A stretch of DNA of 9,277 nt from contig JAICTW010000051.1 in assembly GCA_025936195.1 (NCBI GenBank), forward strand, positions 1 to 9,277. The letters run 5' to 3'. Made by a program: the position numbers and the translations under genes. Origin of the DNA: Flavisolibacter sp. Lineage in GTDB: Bacteria; Bacteroidota; Bacteroidia; Chitinophagales; Chitinophagaceae. The number at the start of each line of letters is the position of its first letter. Within the stretch, counting starts at the first letter, position 1. Shown piece after piece: positions 1 through 4,876 of the stretch. The notes under the pieces are model-generated. The model did not search any database and was not told the DNA's origin. It saw only the letters and a list, made by a program, of their open reading frames with translations.

Positions 1-2062
1 ATTCCAAAAGCTGTTGCACATAATCATTCAATCTTGCCTTTGCTAAAAAATTCTTTTCCAATTCAAGATTAAAAGGAACCGGCGTGTCTAACGAAGCACA
101 ACGCATTACCGGCGCATCTAAATGTTCAAAGCAATGTTCAGCAATCCATGCTGCAATTTCTCCGCCAATGCCGCCGGTTAATGTGTCTTCATGAAGAAGG
201 AGGATTTTTCCTGTTCTTTTTACAGAAGCAGCAATGGCCTCATAGTCCAAAGGCAATAATGTTCTGAGGTCTAAAATATCAAAGGAAATATCTGTGTGTC
301 CCGCTGCGTAATCTTCTGCCCAATGGACGCCTGCACCATAAGTGATAATGGAAATTTCGTCACCGGTTTGTACCTGCCTGGCTTTGCCGATTTCAATTTC
401 AAAATATGCTTCGGAAACGGGTCCGCTAATGCTCCGGTACAAAGCTTTGTGCTCGAAATATAGCACGGGATTAGGATCGTTAATGGCAGCAATCAATAAT
501 CCTTTGGCATCGGCAGGAGTGGAAGGATACACCACTTTCAATCCGGGAGTATGCACAAACCAGGCTTCGTTGGACTGTGAATGAAAAGGTCCGGCACCAA
601 CACCTGCGCCTGTAGGCATACGAATGACCACATCAGCATTTTGCCCCCAGCGATAATGAATCTTTGCAAGGTTGTTTACAATTTGATTAAAACCCACAGT
701 TACAAAATCGGCAAACTGCATTTCCATTATGCTTTTAAAACCTTCAAGACTTAATCCTAACGCAGTACCGACGATTGCACTTTCGCATAAGGGTGTATTG
801 CGAACCCGCTCTTTCCCAAATTCATTTACAAAGCCTTCAGTGATCTTAAATGCACCGCCATATTCCGCAATGTCTTGTCCCATTAAAACCAGATTTGAAT
901 GTTGCTTCATGCTTTGATACAAGCCTTCTTTGATGGCGTCAATAAACCTTATCCCAACCCTCTCCGGCAAAGCCGCAGAGGAAGTTGCGGCCAACTCACT
1001 GACCTTGCTTTTTGAAGTGACTGATAAATTATTTATATTTTCAATAGGCGGCTGCGCATCAGCTGACACACCTTCATGGGTTTTGGGGGCATACACATCC
1101 TCCAACTCTTTTTCTGTTCTTATTTCGATTGGCTTACTTGCAAATCCAATCTTCAATTCTTCTTCAATCTTTTGCTTCTGTTCTTCATGAATGGTTTCAA
1201 TTTCTTCGGCCGACAAAACGCTTTCCTGAATCAAAAACATTTCATAGTTCCTGATGGGATCTTTGGTGTTCCATTCTTCAAACAATTCTTTGGGAACGTA
1301 TTTGGTGCCACTTGCTTCTTCATGCCCACGCATGCGAAAGGTCATGCATTCAATCAAATAAGGCCTTTGATTTCCGATGCAATAGTCTCTCACACCTTTT
1401 ACTGTATCATAAACCGTAAGAATGTTGTTGCCATCGATGATCACACTTTCCATTCCATAACCTTTAGCCCTGTCGGCCAGTTGAGCGCAACGGTATTGTT
1501 CACGCACAGGAGTGCTTAGCCCATATCCGTTATTTTCAATGATGAAGATGACAGGTAAATCCCAAACGGAAGCAACGTTCAATGCTTCATGAAAATCGCC
1601 TTCGCTTGTTCCGCCTTCGCCGGTGAATGTCAACGAAATTTTGTTTTCTTTCCTGAGTTTGCAGGCGAGTGCAACTCCATCAGCAATTGCCAACTGCGGA
1701 CCAAGGTGAGAGATCATTCCGCAAATATGATGTTGCTTGTTTCCAAAATGAAAGCTTCGTTCTCTTCCTTTGCTGTAACCATTCTGTGCTCCCTGCCATT
1801 GTTTGAACAATTCGTGCAGGGCCATATTGCGTGAAGTAAACACACCAAGATTTCTATGCAAGGGCATGATCCATTCGTCGGGCTGTAAAGCAAGTGTGGC
1901 GCCAACAGCAATCGCTTCCTGCCCAATACCGCTGAACCATTTTGAAATTCTTCCCTGGCGAAGAAGTACCAGCATTTTTTCTTCGATCAGTCGCGGCCAC
2001 AATAAATTTTTGTAGAGGTGAGTGAGTTGCTCGTTGCTTAGATCTCTTCTCTGAAATTCCAT
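1..2062 (-). CDS. Fused 2-oxoacid (branched-chain type) dehydrogenase E1, alpha+beta subunits, missing only its extreme C-terminus
   Basis: This is the thiamine-diphosphate decarboxylase (E1) of a branched-chain 2-oxoacid dehydrogenase complex. It decarboxylates 2-oxo acids from Val, Leu and Ile in the cytoplasm and passes the acyl group to a lipoyl-E2. The frame is open for 687 codons from the ATG at 2062 to the window edge. The alpha half (about 1-325) holds the ThDP/Mg motif at 148-178, with GEG in place of the usual GDG, SEGDFHEA, and the closing NN at 177-178. MRGHEEASGTKY (244-255) is the loop with the catalytic-region His. A poorly conserved linker (about 326-370) joins the beta half (371 onward), which shows MGQDIAEYGG, NTPLCESAIVG, MQFADF, HSQSNEA (His494) and PGLKVVYPS. 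The start lies 10 bases after the preceding gene's stop, so co-transcription is likely. Pyruvate or acetoin E1 is possible, but the SEGDFHEA and RGHEEASG signatures favour the branched-chain type. Linker and GEG oddities are listed under findings. Confidence 0.93.
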   Translation of the reverse strand, partial: MEFQRRDLSNEQLTHLYKNLLWPRLIEEKMLVLLRQGRISKWFSGIGQEAIAVGATLALQPDEWIMPLHRNLGVFTSRNMALHELFKQWQGAQNGYSKGRERSFHFGNKQHHICGMISHLGPQLAIADGVALACKLRKENKISLTFTGEGGTSEGDFHEALNVASVWDLPVIFIIENNGYGLSTPVREQYRCAQLADRAKGYGMESVIIDGNNILTVYDTVKGVRDYCIGNQRPYLIECMTFRMRGHEEASGTKYVPKELFEEWNTKDPIRNYEMFLIQESVLSAEEIETIHEEQKQKIEEELKIGFASKPIEIRTEKELEDVYAPKTHEGVSADAQPPIENINNLSVTSKSKVSELAATSSAALPERVGIRFIDAIKEGLYQSMKQHSNLVLMGQDIAEYGGAFKITEGFVNEFGKERVRNTPLCESAIVGTALGLSLEGFKSIMEMQFADFVTVGFNQIVNNLAKIHYRWGQNADVVIRMPTGAGVGAGPFHSQSNEAWFVHTPGLKVVYPSTPADAKGLLIAAINDPNPVLYFEHKALYRSISGPVSEAYFEIEIGKARQVQTGDEISIITYGAGVHWAEDYAAGHTDISFDILDLRTLLPLDYEAIAASVKRTGKILLLHEDTLTGGIGGEIAAWIAEHCFEHLDAPVMRCASLDTPVPFNLELEKNFLAKARLNDYVQQLLE
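953..995. repeat. Imperfect palindrome inside the E1 linker, resembling an intergenic repeat
   Basis: CCTCTCCGGC and GCCGCAGAGG face each other across an AAA loop, with 9 of 10 positions pairing. CAAC and GTTG extend the stem after a two-base AA bulge. A second small palindrome, GTTGCGGCCAAC, follows directly at 984-995. Read on the coding strand the segment contains GGAGAGGGTTGGGATAAGG. From memory, this resembles the GGAGAGGGTTGGGGTGAGG-type palindromic repeats scattered between genes in many bacteria. It is translated in frame as residues 356-370 (ELAATSSAALPERVG), exactly between the alpha and beta halves. The hairpin is seen directly; its identity as a mobile repeat is inference. Confidence 0.5.
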
Positions 2063-2072
2063 GAAATAATTT

Positions 2073-2429
2073 TTAACGATCCCTGTCCTTTTCTCTTGCG
2101 ATAGAATGTAAGATAGAACTCACTATGGAAACAATTAAACTAAATAATAAAGCGGTCACCCAGCCATCTACCTTAAAACCATCTACCAGTTTGGAAGTCC
2201 ATACAACCATCAAAGCATTGATCACTAAAAGAAACAACCCAAGCGTAACAATCGTAACAGGTATGGTGAGAATAATGAGAACAGGTTTGATAATGGCATT
2301 CAAAACGGCAAGAACCAGAGCTACGATAACAATGGTCTTAGCGTCATTTTCCAACTGAACACCAGGTAAAAGCTTAGCCGCCACCCAAACAGCTAAAGCG
2401 GTAACAATTATCCTAATAATGAATCCCAT
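2073..2429 (-). CDS. Small four-helix membrane protein, phage_holin_4_2 / YvlD family
   Basis: A 118-residue integral membrane protein of the family named after a mycobacteriophage holin (Pfam Phage_holin_4_2; Bacillus YvlD is a relative). Its cellular function is not established, and in chromosomes like this one it is not evidence of a prophage. Hydrophobic segments lie at about 3-21, 31-48, 50-76 and 90-110. The family-typical stretch NAIIKPVLIILTIPVTIVTL (44-63) with its Asn, Lys and two Pro residues is clear, as is the following GLFLLVINALMV. The C-terminus is short, charged and hydrophilic (REKDRDR). Length is typical. The stop falls 10 bases before the E1 start, so the two genes probably share a transcript. 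A promoter-like box and a 15-base palindrome lie just upstream. Membership is confident; function is unknown. Confidence 0.88.
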   Translation of the reverse strand: MGFIIRIIVTALAVWVAAKLLPGVQLENDAKTIVIVALVLAVLNAIIKPVLIILTIPVTIVTLGLFLLVINALMVVWTSKLVDGFKVDGWVTALLFSLIVSIVSSILHSIAREKDRDR

Positions 2430-2462
2430 GAAAATTCATTTGCAGTAAAAATTCATTCCTGA

Positions 2463-2470
2463 CAAATGTA
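2463..2470 (-). promoter_or_regulatory. Candidate Bacteroidota -7 box for the holin-like/E1 transcript
   Basis: The minus strand reads TACATTTG, a full match to the Bacteroidota -7 consensus TAnnTTTG, 33 bases upstream of the ATG at 2429. I see no convincing TTTG -33 element at the usual 19-21 base spacing, so this rests on one box only. It overlaps the palindrome at 2467-2481. Confidence 0.35.
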
Positions 2471-2481
2471 AACTGTTTACA
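2467..2481. promoter_or_regulatory. Perfect 15-base palindrome, possible operator
   Basis: TGTAAACTGTTTACA has two 7-base arms (TGTAAAC / GTTTACA) around one central T. It overlaps four bases of the candidate -7 box of the holin-like/E1 unit, a position where a dimeric repressor would block RNA polymerase. The half-site resembles LacI-family operators, which however normally have an even CG centre. No regulator gene is visible in the window. The symmetry is seen; the operator role is inference. Confidence 0.35.
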
Positions 2482-2586
2482 ATTAGAAGAGAAGTGGGTG
2501 GCGAAACTGATTAGAGTTAAAAGAATGACTTGTTTTTTATGAACAAATCTTCACTGTTATTGCTTACTCAATATTTATTTTTGCTT

Positions 2587-2598
2587 CTGTTATAACAG
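2587..2598. repeat. Perfect 12-base palindrome downstream of murI
   Basis: CTGTTATAACAG is fully self-complementary with no loop, so it is a poor hairpin and there is no T-tract behind it. It sits 36 bases after the murI stop in the 204-base gap before the holin-like gene. A partial copy of its arm (CTGTTAT) occurs about 30 bases away, near 2556. It could be a protein-binding site or chance in AT-rich DNA. Confidence 0.2.
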
Positions 2599-2633
2599 GC
2601 TGAAATTTTCTGTCAAGTGCAAATACTTCAACA

Positions 2634-3449
2634 TCACAAATCCAAATGCTTTGCTTCTACGCTCTCTCCGAAAAATATGGTTGCTTTATTATTAAAATCT
2701 TCAGCTGAATCTGTTGTATAAAAAACTCTTTTACTTTCTTTTGAAATTTTTGTTTCAATCTCAGGATGGCGATGCAAATAATCTTTCAAACTATCCGCAA
2801 CAATTTCTCCCTGCGAGATCAGCTTTACATTTTCCGGTAAATGCTTTTCTATTTTTTCTTTCAGCAAAGGATAATGGGTGCAGGCCAGCAATAAAGTATC
2901 AATGTTCTTATTGCGGCCTAAAATATTGTTGATGTGCTTTTCAATAAAATAATCAGCGCCTTCGCTTTGATGCTCATTATTCTCCACTAAGGGAACCCAC
3001 ATGGGACAAGCTTCCTGCGCAATTTTCACCTCCGGGAAGAATTTTTCGATCTCGATCAAATATGATTGCGATTGCACAGTACCATTCGTTGCCAGAATGC
3101 CAATACTGTTTGTCTTCGTATGCTTTCCAATGATCTCTGTTGTAGGACGGATCACTCCCAGTACTCTTGCATTCGGATCAAGCTTTTGCAAATCATTTTG
3201 CTGAATGCTTCTTAATGCTTTTGCCGATGCTGTGTTGCAGGCCAGAATGATCAAAGAACAATTTTGCTGCAGCAACCATTTTACACATTGCAAAGTGTAA
3301 CGGTAAACTGAATCAAAACTCCTGGTACCATAAGGCGCTCTGGCATTATCTCCCAAATACAAATAGTCATATTGCGGCAGGCGGTCAACAAATGATCTTA
3401 ATACCGTCAATCCTCCATAGCCTGAGTCAAATACGCCAATGGGTCCCAT
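2634..3449 (-). CDS. murI: Glutamate racemase
   Basis: MurI interconverts L- and D-glutamate without cofactor, supplying D-Glu to MurD for the peptidoglycan stem peptide; it is cytoplasmic. The 271-residue product has normal length and all family signatures: GVFDSGYGGLTVL at 5-17 with Asp8-Ser9, the substrate loop LGDNARAPYG (32-41), the first catalytic cysteine in ILACNTASA (Cys71), ATNGTVQS (120-127), and the second catalytic cysteine in LLACTHYPLL (Cys190) with His192. The start at 3449 places FDSG at the usual distance from the N-terminus. It is the next gene after bamA-ompH-ompH on the same strand, an order I recall from other Bacteroidota. A strong terminator at 3643-3668 and a heptamer array at 3510-3558 separate it from them, so it probably has its own promoter. 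I could not identify that promoter. No clear terminator follows the stop. Confidence 0.97.
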   Translation of the reverse strand: MGPIGVFDSGYGGLTVLRSFVDRLPQYDYLYLGDNARAPYGTRSFDSVYRYTLQCVKWLLQQNCSLIILACNTASAKALRSIQQNDLQKLDPNARVLGVIRPTTEIIGKHTKTNSIGILATNGTVQSQSYLIEIEKFFPEVKIAQEACPMWVPLVENNEHQSEGADYFIEKHINNILGRNKNIDTLLLACTHYPLLKEKIEKHLPENVKLISQGEIVADSLKDYLHRHPEIETKISKESKRVFYTTDSAEDFNNKATIFFGESVEAKHLDL

Positions 3450-3509
3450 GATGAAAAATTAGAACTGCGAAGTTAGAGATCGGAAGGGAGAAGTTATAAA
3501 CCAGTAAAG

Positions 3510-3558
3510 AAGTAGGAAGTAAGAAGTAGGAAGTAAGAAGTAAGAAGTAGGAAGTAAG
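3510..3558. repeat. Heptanucleotide tandem repeat (AAGTAGG/AAGTAAG), seven units
   Basis: Seven consecutive 7-base units read AAGTAGG, AAGTAAG, AAGTAGG, AAGTAAG, AAGTAAG, AAGTAGG, AAGTAAG, with one alternating base (G/A at position 6). Degenerate continuations flank it on both sides (AGTAAAG before, AAGGAGTAAAGAG after). It lies 61-109 bases upstream of the murI start and downstream of the ompH terminator. It is non-coding. Such arrays change copy number by replication slippage, and here that would alter the murI leader or promoter spacing. Confidence 0.9.
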
Positions 3559-3642
3559 AAGGAGTAAAGAGTTATTAAATGAGAGTCATAAACGAAGTAA
3601 ACCAATGTGTGAAATCCTTTTCTATCTACAAAATCTGTGGTT

Positions 3643-3668
3643 AAAAAAAGTCCCGCATAAAGCGGGAC
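3643..3668 (-). terminator. Rho-independent terminator of the bamA-ompH-ompH unit
   Basis: On the minus strand, GTCCCGC-TTTAT-GCGGGAC forms a perfect 7-bp GC-rich stem with a 5-base loop, directly followed by seven T residues. It starts 7 bases after the stop codon of the second ompH-like gene (3675-3677). This marks the end of the outer-membrane biogenesis unit and uncouples murI from it. Confidence 0.9.
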
Positions 3669-3674
3669 AATAAT

Positions 3675-4229
3675 TTATTTGGGATTGGCTGCGGCATTGA
3701 TACCGATCGGAACTTGCGGCGGCACTTTGATGTTTAACTTCTGTGCAACGGCAGGTAAAAGATCATCACCTGTTGGGGCCACTACCAGAACTGATTTATC
3801 GTACACGTGGGTATAACCTTTTTCTTTAGCCACTGTTTGAATGGCGTTCATTACCTTACGATAAACAGGCTCTAAATACTGGTTTTGTTTTGCCTGATAA
3901 TATTGTTGTGAAATGCTTTGCCAGTTTTGGATTTGATAAGCCAGGTTTTGTATAGTACCCTGGTATTGCTGCTTTATGGTGGGAGTCATTTTTACGGTAT
4001 CCTTTGAGCTTAGAAGACTATCATAATACTTATAGTCGCGAACCATTGCACCGAATTGTGAATTCAGGGAATCGCTCTCATACTTCTGCATTAAGGAATC
4101 AATTCTTGCTGCATCCGGCATAATTTGAATTACAGTGTTGATATCAATGTATCCGGTTTTCTGGGCCATTACAGCGGTTGAAGAAAAAATGAGTGCCACT
4201 GCAATTAATAAAATTTTGAACTTGTTCAT
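3675..4229 (-). CDS. ompH: OmpH/Skp-family periplasmic chaperone, second (divergent) copy
   Basis: A 184-residue Skp-like protein, which in this family forms a trimer holding unfolded outer-membrane proteins during periplasmic transit to BamA. A signal peptide is clear: NKFK, a hydrophobic core, and VMA cleaved before Gln23. The mature start KTGYIDINTVIQIMPDA matches the family strand and first helix. The central part (about 40-130) is a long helical region, though rich in Gln, Tyr and Ser rather than charged residues. KEKGYTHVYDKSVLVVAPTGDDL (136-158) is the conserved closing strand region. A Pro/Ala tail (PPQVPIGINAAANPK) extends beyond the usual end. It lies 86 bases after the first ompH copy and ends at a strong terminator. 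Family assignment is confident; whether it serves the same clients as its neighbour is unknown. Confidence 0.9.
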   Translation of the reverse strand: MNKFKILLIAVALIFSSTAVMAQKTGYIDINTVIQIMPDAARIDSLMQKYESDSLNSQFGAMVRDYKYYDSLLSSKDTVKMTPTIKQQYQGTIQNLAYQIQNWQSISQQYYQAKQNQYLEPVYRKVMNAIQTVAKEKGYTHVYDKSVLVVAPTGDDLLPAVAQKLNIKVPPQVPIGINAAANPK

Positions 4230-4315
4230 GAGATTGTTTTGTGATGTTTAGTTATGATAGTTATTTGATTGTTTTGGTTGCCTTTAAAACCTGTTTTTGC
4301 AAATGTTTTACTTAT

Positions 4316-4828
4316 TTATTTTACTCCTAACTCTTTTAAGATGTCGTCGCTTTTTTCCAGTTTAGGGTCGGCAAATATAACCGTAATTCCTTCACTTTTA
4401 TCTAAAATGAAATCATATCCACGCTGCACTGCTAATTTTTGCACGGCGTTATAAACTTTGTTTTGAATGGGCTGAATCAGCTCCTGTCTTTTTTTGAAAA
4501 GATCGCCTTCAAAACCAAATCGCTGACGCTGCAAATCCCTCACTGCTTTCTCTTTTTCAAAAAGCTGGTCTTCTCTTTTCTTTTTCAAATCATCGCTTAA
4601 CATTACCTGTTCTGCATCGTAATTCTTATACATTTTGTCCAATTCACTTTGCATGTCATCAATTTCTTTCTGCCAGCCTTTGGCAATATCATCCAATTGC
4701 TTTTGAGCCGATGCATACTCGGGCATTTTATCCAAAATATATTTAGTATCAATCACCGCATATTTCTGCGCCTGGGAAAAGGCTACCAAACAAAAGCTGC
4801 ATACAGCAAGAAGAAAAAGTTTTTTCAT
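4316..4828 (-). CDS. ompH: OmpH/Skp-family periplasmic chaperone, first copy
   Basis: A 170-residue OmpH/Skp chaperone for outer-membrane protein precursors. I chose the ATG at 4828, not the in-frame ATG at 4864, because only the shorter form begins with a proper signal peptide (MKKLFLLAVCSFCLVAFSQA, cleavage before Gln21). The longer form would bury it behind 12 polar residues. The mature protein opens with KYAVIDTKYILDKMPEY. A highly charged coiled-coil shaft follows (about 40-125; KKKREDQLFEKEKAVRDLQR within it), then the family closing motif VQRGYDFILDKSEGITVIFADP (134-155) and a C-terminal DDILKELGVK. It starts 48 bases after the bamA stop, so co-transcription with bamA is likely. Cys10 and Cys13 are inside the signal peptide and do not look like a lipobox. 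Confidence 0.94.
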   Translation of the reverse strand: MKKLFLLAVCSFCLVAFSQAQKYAVIDTKYILDKMPEYASAQKQLDDIAKGWQKEIDDMQSELDKMYKNYDAEQVMLSDDLKKKREDQLFEKEKAVRDLQRQRFGFEGDLFKKRQELIQPIQNKVYNAVQKLAVQRGYDFILDKSEGITVIFADPKLEKSDDILKELGVK

Positions 4829-4876
4829 ATTGTTGCTTTTTATCAGTGAAATCATTTCCAACATTCATAAATGATT

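Noticed and set aside
1076..1519. A 147-residue open frame on the plus strand, the longest on that strand
   Set aside because: It lies wholly inside the fused E1 gene on the opposite strand, has a Phe/Cys-rich composition typical of antisense frames, and matches no family I know.
2073..2429. Holin-like protein as evidence of a prophage
   Set aside because: This family is common as a chromosomal single gene, and no lysin, integrase, structural phage gene or attachment site is nearby.
3510..3558. Possible CRISPR array
   Set aside because: The units are 7 bases long and contiguous, with no spacers and no cas genes.
4829..4864. Upstream in-frame ATG that would lengthen the first OmpH by 12 residues
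   Set aside because: The signal peptide MKKLFLL... begins at 4828, so the longer form is not compatible with normal export.
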